This document shows, in pieces, positions 1 to 7,539 of a stretch of 12,482 bases of DNA. The notes under the pieces were generated by a model. It ran no database searches. It saw only the letters and a list, made by a program, of their open reading frames with translations, and was not told the origin of the DNA. A program made the position numbers and the translations under genes. The DNA comes from Planctomycetota bacterium (GTDB lineage Bacteria > Planctomycetota > Planctomycetia > Pirellulales > Thermoguttaceae). Numbering within the stretch: position 1 is the first letter of the stretch; every line of letters starts with the position of its first letter. Location: positions 1 through 12,482 of the forward strand of contig JAEWUR010000256.1 of assembly GCA_023397045.1 (NCBI GenBank). The letters are read 5' to 3'.

Positions 1-64
1 GGGTTAGGGTGAGGGCTTTCTTGCAACGGGTCCCCGATCTCACACCACTCGGTTTTCCAATCCC
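1..64. other. Intergenic edge downstream of the giant surface protein, with G-rich repeat-like start
   Basis: No gene is visible here. The minus-strand gene stops at 65-67, so this is its 3' flank. Bases 1-15 read gggttagggtgaggg: three G3 runs separated by 3-base spacers. From memory, motifs of the type GAGAGGGTTAGGGTGAGG recur as dispersed intergenic palindromic elements in many bacterial genomes, so this may be the truncated edge of one. I see no hairpin plus T-run that would make a convincing intrinsic terminator for the minus-strand gene. The repeat identity is a recollection, not a search result. Confidence 0.35.
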
Positions 65-3000
65 TCACGGATTCCGTCGCGTTCCAACCCCCAACACGCC
101 GTTCATCACGCCATCGACCAGCGCATCGATGTCTTCGAGTCCGGCTACGTGGCCAAGCTCGTGCTCGATCACCGTCAGCAGGTCGATCCGATCGACGGCC
201 TTCGGATCGATGGCCGACGACCCGGCGAACTCGGCGTCGTCGCCCGGCGTGGAATCGACAAACCAACCGTGCCCTGCCGCATCGACGTCCAACGTCACTC
301 GCTCGGCTGCGGCCTTGCCCAACACGGCGTCGGGCAAATCGGCAACGACGAACTCCACTTGCGACATTCGCGCTAGGGCCGCGGCGTCAACGCCGGCGCC
401 GGCCCATCGGGCCATCGCTTCGGCCACGATCGGCTGAAGATCGCTCTGCGACAGGTTCAAAACGCTTGTCGACGTGCCAATACTGTCGGCCTCCAAGAGC
501 ATGTCGCCCAGCGTCCAGACGCCCGTCAAGGGAATCCACGTCCGAGTTGCGAGACTATAATCAAACGTCGAATTGGCCACGCCTTGCGTGTTCTCATATC
601 GCAGATAGAACCGCGTCGTGTTCGGAGCGTAAAGCCCGACGGTCTCTCGTCCGTCACCGTTCCAATCGCCGACGACCGGAGTCCAGCCCGCGCTGGCCGG
701 ACCATACGAAAACCGCTCGTCCGCAACGCCCTGCGTGTTCGTGTTCCGCAGAAAGAACACCGACGTCGCTTGATTATAGAGCCCGATCGTGTCGCGACGG
801 TCGCCGTCCCAGTCGCCGGCGATCGGCGTCCAACCGCTGCCCGCCGGACCGTAGACAAACGTCACGTCCGCGACGCCGGCGGCGTTCGTGTTGTGCAAAT
901 AGAACGTTGAAGACTTCGGATTGTACAACCCGATCGTGTCGCGGCCGTCGCCGTTCCAATCGCCGACGATCGGCGTCCAACCGCTGCCCGCCGGACCGTA
1001 GACAAACGTCACATCCGCGACGCCCGGCGTGTTCGTGTTGCGAAGATAGAACGTCGACGTCTTCGGGTTGTACAAACCAACCGTGCAGACGCCGTTGCCG
1101 TCCCAGTCGCCGGTGATCGGAATCCATCCGCTTCGAGCCGGACCGTATTGAACCGAGAAATTCGCCGCCCCGTCGCTATTGCTCGTGCGGAGATGGAAGA
1201 TCGACTTCACCGGCTCATAGCCGCCAATCGTGGTCTGGTCGTTCTCCGGCAGAACAACGGAACCGGAAACCAAAATCCGGAACGGACTCTCGACGCCGTC
1301 CCCGTTGTCCGCGTCGGTGCTATAAAACAGCACCTCCTCCACGCCCGACCACAACTGCGCCGTGTTAAGCTGCACGGTGAACGTCGTCGATTCGCCGGGC
1401 GATAGGAGAATATCGCCGGGCTGCCCAACGATCACATGCTCGGTGCTCGCAAACGGCCTGGCAAGCCGAAGCGATCGGTCGCCGTCGTTCCGGATCGTGA
1501 CGACCGCCGAGTCGCCGACCGTCATGCGAGTCGCCTCGCCCAACTCGATCGGGTCGGCTTGGCCGTCAACCATGTTGATCTCGCCAACCAAAACCGTGAT
1601 TTCCGGCGGCATCGCCGTGACTCGGCCCGAGACCACGAACGTAAACGGGCTTTCCACGCCGTCACCGTTATCTCCGTCGTTGCAGACGAAGGAAACCTGC
1701 TCGTTACCGCTCCAAATCTCGCCCGTCTTCAACGTCACGACAAAAGTCGTCGATTGCCCCGCCGCCAAAGCATCCACCAACGGTTGGCCGACGATGAAGT
1801 GCGCCGTATCGACGAACGATTCCCGATCGAGCACGAGCGGCTGATCGCCGTCATTTCGGATCGTAAACGTCTTGATCGGCCCCTCCGCGCCCCGCGTCGC
1901 GCTGCCCAACGAAAACTGCTTCGTCGCGCCGCTCGTCACAACCGTCGCGCCGTCGAGCACGCTTACCTCGGCCGACATCGGCGTCACTACGCCCGACACG
2001 ACGAACGTGAACGGACTCTCGACGCCGTCCCCATTGTCTTCGTCGCCGTTCGTGAACGAGATCGACTCGGTGCCCGACCAAACCGCCGACGTATTCAACG
2101 TCACGGTAAACGTCGCGGTTGTGCCGGCCGCCACGAAAGTCTTCGTCGGACGGCTCACGATGAAGTGCTCGGTGCTCGCAAATGGCGTATACAACCGAAG
2201 CGATTCGTCGCCGTCGTTGCGGATCGTGATCGTGATGCTCGGCCCAGCCTCACCCCGAGCGGCACTGCCCACGACGACCGGGTTCATCTGGCCGTCCGCA
2301 ATCGCCACGGCGCCGTTGAACACCGAAATCTCCGCCGGCTTCTTCGCGACCGCGCCGGAAGCGACGAACGTAAACAGACGCGCCTCGCTATCGGCCGCGC
2401 CGGCGTCCTTGCCGGTGAACGAAATCGTCTCGTAGCCCGACCAGACCGCGCCCGTCTTCAAAGCAACAACGAATGTGGCCGTTTGGCCCGCCGCAACCGT
2501 CGTCGTCGAAGGCTGTCCGACCGTAAAATGTGCGGTATCGGCGAACGAATCGGAATTCAACACAAGCGTTAGATCGCCATCGTTGCGGATCGTGAACGTC
2601 TTGCTCGCCGGCACGCCGTCGCGAACCGCGTCGCCGATGTCAATTCGCTTCGTCGCGCCGTTGACCACCTGCGTCGTCCCGTCAAAAACCGTCATCGTCG
2701 CCGACAAGGGAGCGACCGTGCCCGAAACGACGAACGTGAAGGGACTCTCCACCCGACCGTCATTGTCGCCGTCGTTGTTGAGGAACGAAATCGTCTCAAC
2801 GCCGCTCCAAGCCGCCTCCGTCTTCAGCGTGATCGTGAATGTCGTCGACTGGCCCGGCGCTAGCGAGGAAAGCTTCGGGTCGCTCACGGTGAAATGCGAC
2901 GTATCTTCGAACGGCGCCGTCAAATACAACGCCGCGTCGCCGTCGTTGCGTATCGTCAGCGTGATGCTCGGGCTGACTCCGCCCCGGATCGCGCTCAATG

Positions 3001-4837
3001 CCGTGATCGGCGCGGCCGCACCCGACGCAAGAACCGTCGAACCGTACAACACCGTGATCTCCGGCTGTTTCGCCGCGACGTGAATCGTGAAGCTCTTGAA
3101 GGCAAGATTGTCGGCCGCGTCGGCCACGACAACAACGACCTCGTGATCGGCGCCTCCGGTCAGCGAAGCCGTCCACGAAATCAGACCCGTCTGCGAATTG
3201 ATCGTCATCCCCAGCGGCGACTGCATCAGAAAATACTCGACGCTGCCGCTCGAATCCGGCAAAACACTAACTTGACACCGATAGGCATCGCCGTCCTTGA
3301 CCGTCGTCACCGGAGTGAAGTTGAACTCGGGCGACGTCGTATCGATCAGAACCGTTCGCCCAGGCGATGCCGGACTCGTCAAATTGACGACGGTCTCCAG
3401 ATTGCCGACCTCAACGTCCAAGTCCTCCAGCGTCTGCGTCGCCGTAATGATGTGGTAGCCGTCGGCCAAATCAATGTCAAAATCGCTGTAGATCGTTGTC
3501 GTCGTGTCGTCCGCGTAACCGCCCCCGATCCATGTGCCATTCGCGTAAAGGTCGATCCACGCATCCGGCGCCGCGCCCTCGATTTCGAACGCCAAGCCGC
3601 TATTCCATTGCGTCAGGTGGTCCGAATCGCTCACGCCGCTGTCCGAATCACTGGCAAGCGTCACCTTGGTCGGCGCCGACGGCGCAATATACACCGGAAC
3701 CATCTGCGTGTCCCAGTTGTTCGAGTCGGTCGGCCGCACTCCAACGTAAATACTGTAGACTCCGACGATGCCATGCGTCGGCGTGATCGTCGCCAAACCG
3801 GTCGACGAATCGACCGTCAGTTCCAGATCGTCAAAATCACTCACGCCCGCATAATAGATCGCGTCACCCTCGACGTCGACGCCGGGCAACTGGATCGTGA
3901 TCGGCGTGTTCACCGTCGTCACGATCGGCGCTATCGTATCCAAAAACGGCGGGTCGTTGTAACCGTCTTCCGAAACGTACACTCGGATCGTCTGGCTCAC
4001 GGCCTCATACGTCACCGTATCGGTCGCGACAATCGTCACGTCACACGATCCCGCCACCACGTCGTTCGCCGCGAAAAGCCGCAGCACGCCGTTCCGATCG
4101 TCCACGAACGTCTCCATCGTGTCGATCGTGATTTCATACTCCGGTGTACTCAACTCCGTGCCATAGGCATTCTCTTCCACCGGCACGTGCTGAAGCTGAT
4201 CCAGGATATCCGCGCCCTCGGTCAGAAAACCAATGATCGTGTACCGAAAATCGCCATACCGATAGCTGTCGGTCGTGATGAAAAACTGCGAACCGTTGGT
4301 ATCCGACCCGCTGTTGGCCAACGCCAGGATGCCGGGACCCGTAAACTGCAATTGGGTGCTGAACTGGTCGTCGAACGAGTAACCGGGCCCGCCGGTGCCG
4401 TCGCCGTCCGGATCGCCGCCCTGAATCATGAATCCGTCAATCACGCGGTGAAACGTGAGATAGTCATAAAAGTAGTCGTCCACCAAGCTGACGATCTGGT
4501 CGACCGCGTCCGGCGCAAGATCGTCGGCCAACTGGAACACCATGTCGCCTTCGATCTCGTCGCCATACTCAGCGCCTTCATAATAGACCGAAATCCGCAG
4601 ACTCCGGTTCCCCTGAGGAACCGCGGCGGTGAATTGCCCGGTTTGCATGGTCGAATCGGTGACCATCGCCACATATTGGATCGGATGACCGTTGCTCTCG
4701 GTCGCTTGAAGCGCCACGTTCAATGGCGCGCCGGCCTGGACGCTCTGGTCGCCGATCGACGGAAACGTGATCGATAGCAACTGCCGTGATTCGAGTTCTT
4801 CCAAACAGATGCGGCGCGGATGGAGATTCTTGCGCAT
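65..4837 (-). CDS. Giant secreted planctomycete mosaic protein: cyclophilin PPIase, anchor-D repeats, VCBS-like repeats, metzincin-like C-terminus
   Basis: Predicted 1590-residue exported or cell-surface protein. Residues 1-22 are basic and end in LEELESRQLLS, the planctomycete extracellular signature; there is no classical hydrophobic signal peptide. Residues about 78-215 form a cyclophilin domain with FHRVIDGFMIQGGD (catalytic Arg131, Gln139) and LALANSGSDTNGSQFF (Asn175, Gln184, Phe186); the human Trp121 position is Tyr194. Residues about 296-590 contain cadherin/Ig-like beta domains. Five anchor-D-like repeats cover about 592-1196, and five 49-residue GDWDGDG repeats cover about 1207-1444. 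The C-terminal domain has HELGHVAGLED (His1559, Glu1560, His1563, Asp1569), an HExxHxxGxxD pattern. No dockerin, PEP-CTERM or membrane anchor is visible. The frame opens at TTG 4879, but ATG 4837 puts the signature at the N-terminus and has GGGAAAG seven bases upstream. Domain calls are strong. The biological role (adhesion, matrix, surface folding or proteolysis) is unknown. Confidence 0.9.
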   Translation of the reverse strand: MRKNLHPRRICLEELESRQLLSITFPSIGDQSVQAGAPLNVALQATESNGHPIQYVAMVTDSTMQTGQFTAAVPQGNRSLRISVYYEGAEYGDEIEGDMVFQLADDLAPDAVDQIVSLVDDYFYDYLTFHRVIDGFMIQGGDPDGDGTGGPGYSFDDQFSTQLQFTGPGILALANSGSDTNGSQFFITTDSYRYGDFRYTIIGFLTEGADILDQLQHVPVEENAYGTELSTPEYEITIDTMETFVDDRNGVLRLFAANDVVAGSCDVTIVATDTVTYEAVSQTIRVYVSEDGYNDPPFLDTIAPIVTTVNTPITIQLPGVDVEGDAIYYAGVSDFDDLELTVDSSTGLATITPTHGIVGVYSIYVGVRPTDSNNWDTQMVPVYIAPSAPTKVTLASDSDSGVSDSDHLTQWNSGLAFEIEGAAPDAWIDLYANGTWIGGGYADDTTTTIYSDFDIDLADGYHIITATQTLEDLDVEVGNLETVVNLTSPASPGRTVLIDTTSPEFNFTPVTTVKDGDAYRCQVSVLPDSSGSVEYFLMQSPLGMTINSQTGLISWTASLTGGADHEVVVVVADAADNLAFKSFTIHVAAKQPEITVLYGSTVLASGAAAPITALSAIRGGVSPSITLTIRNDGDAALYLTAPFEDTSHFTVSDPKLSSLAPGQSTTFTITLKTEAAWSGVETISFLNNDGDNDGRVESPFTFVVSGTVAPLSATMTVFDGTTQVVNGATKRIDIGDAVRDGVPASKTFTIRNDGDLTLVLNSDSFADTAHFTVGQPSTTTVAAGQTATFVVALKTGAVWSGYETISFTGKDAGAADSEARLFTFVASGAVAKKPAEISVFNGAVAIADGQMNPVVVGSAARGEAGPSITITIRNDGDESLRLYTPFASTEHFIVSRPTKTFVAAGTTATFTVTLNTSAVWSGTESISFTNGDEDNGDGVESPFTFVVSGVVTPMSAEVSVLDGATVVTSGATKQFSLGSATRGAEGPIKTFTIRNDGDQPLVLDRESFVDTAHFIVGQPLVDALAAGQSTTFVVTLKTGEIWSGNEQVSFVCNDGDNGDGVESPFTFVVSGRVTAMPPEITVLVGEINMVDGQADPIELGEATRMTVGDSAVVTIRNDGDRSLRLARPFASTEHVIVGQPGDILLSPGESTTFTVQLNTAQLWSGVEEVLFYSTDADNGDGVESPFRILVSGSVVLPENDQTTIGGYEPVKSIFHLRTSNSDGAANFSVQYGPARSGWIPITGDWDGNGVCTVGLYNPKTSTFYLRNTNTPGVADVTFVYGPAGSGWTPIVGDWNGDGRDTIGLYNPKSSTFYLHNTNAAGVADVTFVYGPAGSGWTPIAGDWDGDRRDTIGLYNQATSVFFLRNTNTQGVADERFSYGPASAGWTPVVGDWNGDGRETVGLYAPNTTRFYLRYENTQGVANSTFDYSLATRTWIPLTGVWTLGDMLLEADSIGTSTSVLNLSQSDLQPIVAEAMARWAGAGVDAAALARMSQVEFVVADLPDAVLGKAAAERVTLDVDAAGHGWFVDSTPGDDAEFAGSSAIDPKAVDRIDLLTVIEHELGHVAGLEDIDALVDGVMNGVLGVGTRRNP
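506..1219 (-). repeat. Five tandem 147-nt (49-aa) FG-GAP/VCBS-like repeats inside the giant surface protein
   Basis: Each unit follows a pattern like F.LRN.N..GVAD..F.YGPA.SGW.PI.GDWDGDG.DTIGLY. The GDW codons recur at exactly 147-nt spacing (Trp1245, 1294, 1343, 1392 and a degenerate TGVW at 1441). The acidic GDWDGDG loops resemble calcium-binding DxDxDG loops of FG-GAP/VCBS beta-propeller or spacer repeats. The third loop reads GDWDGDRRD, losing one Gly, and the fifth lacks the acidic residues. Two neighbouring units share a 46-base identical stretch (820-865 and 967-1012), which indicates recent duplication or gene conversion. Confidence 0.85.
1250..3064 (-). repeat. Five choice-of-anchor-D-like domain repeats in A-B-A-B-A order
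   Basis: Five beta-sandwich-like repeats each carry (T/F)TIRNDGD, a middle HF.V block, an AAGQ.ATF.V.L segment, a WSG.E..SF block and a terminal F.VSG strand. The IRNDGD motifs begin at residues 629, 750, 872, 993 and 1115, so spacing alternates 121, 122, 121, 122. Repeats 1, 3 and 5 share a PFASTEHFIV-like block, while 2 and 4 share LVL...SF.DTAHF.VGQP and GATK. The domain resembles the choice-of-anchor-D/ASPM-SPD-2-Hydin-like domains of bacterial surface proteins. The family name is my assignment; the repeat structure is seen directly. Confidence 0.85.
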
Positions 4838-4844
4838 GTCGCGT

Positions 4845-4851
4845 CTTTCCC
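4845..4851 (-). promoter_or_regulatory. Shine-Dalgarno-like site deciding ATG 4837
   Basis: On the minus strand, GGGAAAG lies seven bases before the ATG at 4837-4835. It supports that ATG over the in-frame TTG at 4879, which would add 14 residues upstream of the planctomycete export signature. Confidence 0.45.
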
Positions 4852-4951
4852 AATGCAGTTCAAGGAAAGGCGCGACCAAAATGAGGTCGACCGTGACAGT
4901 CGGCGCCTAGGTAATACGCTGTACCGATATCCTGCTCCGGCAGAGAACCTC

Positions 4952-4965
4952 CTCACTCGAGTGAG
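4952..4965. promoter_or_regulatory. Perfect 14-bp palindrome CTCACTCGAGTGAG, possible operator
   Basis: The 14 bases equal their own reverse complement with no loop, as expected for a site bound by a dimeric repressor or activator. It lies in the divergent intergenic region, about 115 bases before the surface-protein ATG and just downstream of the candidate minus-strand transcription start. No poly-T follows on either strand, which argues against an intrinsic terminator. The regulator is unknown; the role is inferred only from symmetry and position. Confidence 0.4.
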
Positions 4966-4980
4966 AAATCCTCAAAATTC

Positions 4981-5010
4981 AGAATAATCAACATAAGCCG
5001 CTAAAATCAA
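4981..5010 (-). promoter_or_regulatory. Candidate sigma70-like promoter for the giant surface protein
   Basis: Read on the minus strand, TTGATT (5010-5005) is followed after 18 bases by TATTCT (4986-4981). Each hexamer matches four of six bases of the sigma70 consensus. Transcription would start near 4974, giving a leader of about 137 bases and placing the palindrome immediately downstream of the start. In an AT-rich gap such matches occur by chance, so this is weak. Confidence 0.25.
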
Positions 5011-5253
5011 CAACCTTCTTGGGGGGTATAACCTCCAGCAACGACGCATGCACCCGGCCACTTGTCCTGTCCAGTGCGTTTCTAACACGCGAAACCCACA
5101 TCCGTCACCAAGGGAAACAAACCCCTCTAAGAAACTATTTTTATTCAAAATCCAGGTAAAGAAGCGATACCCATCTTTTCCAAACGGCACAAAATCGCGC
5201 AACACCCCCACCCTACCCATAGACCTTAATCTCCTGGAAGTACTTTCCTTGTC

Positions 5254-5272
5254 TTGACGTTCTCGTTATAAT
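5254..5272 (+). promoter_or_regulatory. Perfect TATAAT -10 element upstream of the FAAL-PKS operon
   Basis: TATAAT at 5267-5272 is a perfect -10 hexamer on the correct strand, about 90 bases before ATG 5363. The only good -35-like hexamer, TTGACG at 5254-5259, is just seven bases away, too close for standard sigma70 geometry. At normal spacing (16-18 bases) the upstream hexamers (such as TTTCCT) match poorly. The promoter may be activator-dependent or use another sigma factor. The predicted start is near 5279. Confidence 0.4.
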
Positions 5273-5362
5273 CGGGAGCTTGGATGCAGCCACAATGGGC
5301 AAGGAACACGGCCCGATGAACCCAACGCTTGCAATAAGAAAGCACGTCGTCCTAGGGGACCT

Positions 5363-7516
5363 ATGCCGTACTCCTTGTCCATGCAATCGCTGGTCCAACT
5401 CATCCAGTCGCGCGCGGCTCAGTTCGCGAATCGCGTCGTTTTTCGCTTCCTCGGCGACGATAACCGCGACGACGTCGAGCGCTCATACCAATCGTTGAAC
5501 GAACGCGCCATGGCCATTGGCGCTGAACTCCAATCGATTGCCGCACAGGGCGAACGCGCGATGCTCGTCTTCCCGCCCGGCCTCGAGTTCATCGAGGCGT
5601 TTTTCGGCTGCCTCTATGCGGGGATCGTTGCCGTACCCGCGGCCCCACCAAGTCGCAATCGGCTGACCTCCTCGGTCGAGGCGGTCTTCCAAGCCGCGAA
5701 ACCTTCGCTCATCCTCAGCACGAGCGCACACCACAAGGTCGCCCAACAAACCTATCCCCACCTCGCCGGAATCTTCGACCGTCCCTGGGTGGCAGTCGAT
5801 CACATCGCCGATGATCGCCGTCAGTATTGGCGCGAACCCAACGTGGACAACAACGACGTCGCCTTTCTCCAATACACCTCCGGCTCCACGTCGTCACCCA
5901 AGGGAGTGATCATCTCCCATGAGAACCTGCTAAGAAACGCTGAAATGATCCGTCAGGCGTTCGGCAACACCGAACACAGCAGCGCGGTCTGCTGGTTGCC
6001 CCTGTACCACGACATGGGCTTGATCGGCGGCGTGATCCAGCCGATCTATTGCGGCGGAACATGCACCTTCCTGGCGCCGGCGGCGTTCCTGCAACGCCCA
6101 GCACTCTGGCTCGAAACGATCTCGAAAACCCACGCCTCGGTCTGCGGTGGGCCCGACTTCGCCTACGACCTGTGCGCCCGAAAAATCCCCGCCGACGAGC
6201 GCGAGAAACTCGACCTCAGTTCCTGGGAGGTCGCCTTCACCGGCGCCGAGCGTGTCAGGGCCGAAACCATCGAGCGGTTCTGCCAAGCCTTCGGCCCGTG
6301 CGGTTTCCGCCGCGAAGCGTTTTTCCCCTGCTACGGACTCGCCGAGGCCACCTTGATGGTCTCCGGCGGCCCGCGATTGACGCCGCCGACCATTTTGCGA
6401 GTCCGATCCGAACCGTTAAAAGACCATCGCGTCGAAGAGGTCTCCAACGGTGACGCCGCGGCCCAGACCTTCGTCGGCTGCGGCGAGTGCATGCCGGGCC
6501 AAAACATCCTGATCGTCGATCCCAAAACGCGATTGCCCTGCGATGACGATCGGGTCGGCGAAATCTGGGTGGAAGGACCCAGCGTCGCCCTCGGCTATTT
6601 CCGCCAACCCGAAGCCACCGAAGCCATGTTCGACGGCCGTTTGGCCGACACGGGCGAGGGACCCTACCTCCGCACCGGAGACCTCGGGTTTTTACGCGAC
6701 GGGCAGCTTTTCGTGACCGGGCGGCTCAAGGATGTCATCATCATTCGCGGCCGAAACTACTATCCCGAAGACATCGAGCACGCCGTCGAACGCGCGCATC
6801 CCGCCTTTCGCGTCGGTTTTTGCGCCGCGTTCGCCGTCGACGCCGGAAACCGCGACCGCCTCGTCGTGGTCCAAGAGATCGAACCTCGCCAACGCAATCT
6901 CGATGCCGAAGAGGCCTTCGGCGCGATCCGTCGCGTCGTCGCCGTCGAGTTCGACCTCGAACTCCATGCCATCGTGCTCGCCAAGGCCGGCGACATCCCG
7001 AAAACCTCCAGCGGCAAGACGCGCCGGTCCGCCTCGCGCCAGCGATATCTCGACGGACAGATGAAAATCGTCGCCGCGTGGCAGGCCAAGCACGACGCCG
7101 AAATCCACGCCGTCGCGACGGCAACCACCGTCCCTCGAACGGTCGCCGCACCTGAAATCGAAGCTTGGCTCGCACAACGCGTCGCCGCCCGACTCCATCT
7201 CCCGCTCGAACAGGTTTCCGTCGGAACCCCGTTCCTCGAGTTCGGCATGGGCTCGGTCGACGCCGTCGAAATCGCCGCCGAATTGGAGCAATGGATGGGC
7301 CACCGGATGTCGCCGACGGCCATCTACAACTATCCCAACATCGCCGCATTGGCCGAATGGCTCGCCGCGCCGCAAGTCGACGCGGCCCCGACCGATTCGC
7401 CGTCACCCGCCGTGACGGCCGCGCCGTTGGACGATCAGCAGATCTTGGACGAAGTCCGGCAAATGACCCAGGACGAGATGCAGGCATTTATCATGCGGCA
7501 GTTGTCCAGTCCGTGA
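5363..7516 (+). CDS. Fatty acyl-AMP ligase fused to an acyl carrier protein (FAAL-ACP)
   Basis: A 717-residue cytosolic enzyme predicted to activate a fatty acid with ATP as acyl-AMP and load it onto its own carrier domain, priming the adjacent polyketide synthase. Visible motifs are the phosphate loop YTSGSTSSPKG (171-181), WLPLYHDMGLIGG, YGLAEAT (324-330), TGDLGF with Asp440, GRLKDVIIIRGRNYYPEDIE and the terminal PKTSSGKT with catalytic Lys552. A segment after YGLAEATLMVSGG (about 333-358) matches the insertion that separates FAALs from acyl-CoA ligases. The ACP spans about 594-665, with Ser631 in FGMGSVDAVEI as the phosphopantetheine site. A Pro/Ala/Asp-rich linker and a short acidic helix (about 692-717) follow, possibly a docking element. 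ATG 5363 has AGGGG four bases upstream; ATG 5381 (MQSLVQLI) is a plausible alternative because family members often begin near there. Substrate chain length cannot be read from the sequence. Confidence 0.93.
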   Translation: MPYSLSMQSLVQLIQSRAAQFANRVVFRFLGDDNRDDVERSYQSLNERAMAIGAELQSIAAQGERAMLVFPPGLEFIEAFFGCLYAGIVAVPAAPPSRNRLTSSVEAVFQAAKPSLILSTSAHHKVAQQTYPHLAGIFDRPWVAVDHIADDRRQYWREPNVDNNDVAFLQYTSGSTSSPKGVIISHENLLRNAEMIRQAFGNTEHSSAVCWLPLYHDMGLIGGVIQPIYCGGTCTFLAPAAFLQRPALWLETISKTHASVCGGPDFAYDLCARKIPADEREKLDLSSWEVAFTGAERVRAETIERFCQAFGPCGFRREAFFPCYGLAEATLMVSGGPRLTPPTILRVRSEPLKDHRVEEVSNGDAAAQTFVGCGECMPGQNILIVDPKTRLPCDDDRVGEIWVEGPSVALGYFRQPEATEAMFDGRLADTGEGPYLRTGDLGFLRDGQLFVTGRLKDVIIIRGRNYYPEDIEHAVERAHPAFRVGFCAAFAVDAGNRDRLVVVQEIEPRQRNLDAEEAFGAIRRVVAVEFDLELHAIVLAKAGDIPKTSSGKTRRSASRQRYLDGQMKIVAAWQAKHDAEIHAVATATTVPRTVAAPEIEAWLAQRVAARLHLPLEQVSVGTPFLEFGMGSVDAVEIAAELEQWMGHRMSPTAIYNYPNIAALAEWLAAPQVDAAPTDSPSPAVTAAPLDDQQILDEVRQMTQDEMQAFIMRQLSSP

Positions 7517-7525
7517 ACGACCCCC

Positions 7526-7530
7526 GGGGA
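7526..7530 (+). promoter_or_regulatory. Shine-Dalgarno-like GGGGA supporting ATG 7540
   Basis: GGGGA lies nine bases before ATG 7540. The alternative in-frame GTG 7513, which overlaps the FAAL stop as GTGA, has no comparable site upstream. Both starts imply translational coupling with the FAAL gene. Confidence 0.4.
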
Positions 7531-7539
7531 AAAAACATC

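Larger units (their letters stand above)
4838..5362. other. Divergent intergenic region of about 525 bases, AT-richer than its flanks, no convincing gene
   Basis: This gap separates the start codons of two divergently transcribed genes and should hold both promoters. It contains the 14-bp palindrome, a weak minus-strand promoter candidate and a TATAAT on the plus strand, listed separately. Short open frames exist on both strands (for example 4972-5220 minus, 5048-5257 plus), but they overlap each other, show no recognisable domain and lack the codon bias of the neighbouring genes. No tRNA, rRNA, CRISPR array or insertion-sequence end was recognised. The gap is long enough for a small RNA or long 5' leaders. 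Confidence 0.6.

Noticed and set aside
2894..4777. A 627-codon open frame on the plus strand, antisense to the giant surface protein.
   Set aside because: Its translation is dominated by Arg, His, Val and Asp with no recognisable domain. It lies opposite a gene with clear domains in a high-GC region, where the absence of stops on the other strand is expected.
4838..4879. Extension of the surface protein to the in-frame TTG at 4879.
   Set aside because: It would put 14 extra residues before the basic start of the export signature, and ATG 4837 has a better ribosome-binding sequence.
4932..4943. Short hairpin CTGC-TCCG-GCAG as a possible RNA element.
   Set aside because: The stem is only four base pairs and does not extend; there is no poly-U tract or conserved context to suggest function.
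5024..5038. GGGGGTATAACCTCC as a possible terminator or promoter.
   Set aside because: The stem is about six pairs with a G-T wobble and a 3-base loop, lacks a T-run, and no suitable -35 hexamer stands upstream of its TATAAC.
4972..5220. Small open frames in the divergent gap (82 codons minus; 69 codons plus at 5048-5257).
   Set aside because: They overlap each other on opposite strands, show no domain or convincing ribosome-binding site, and do not share the codon bias of the real genes.
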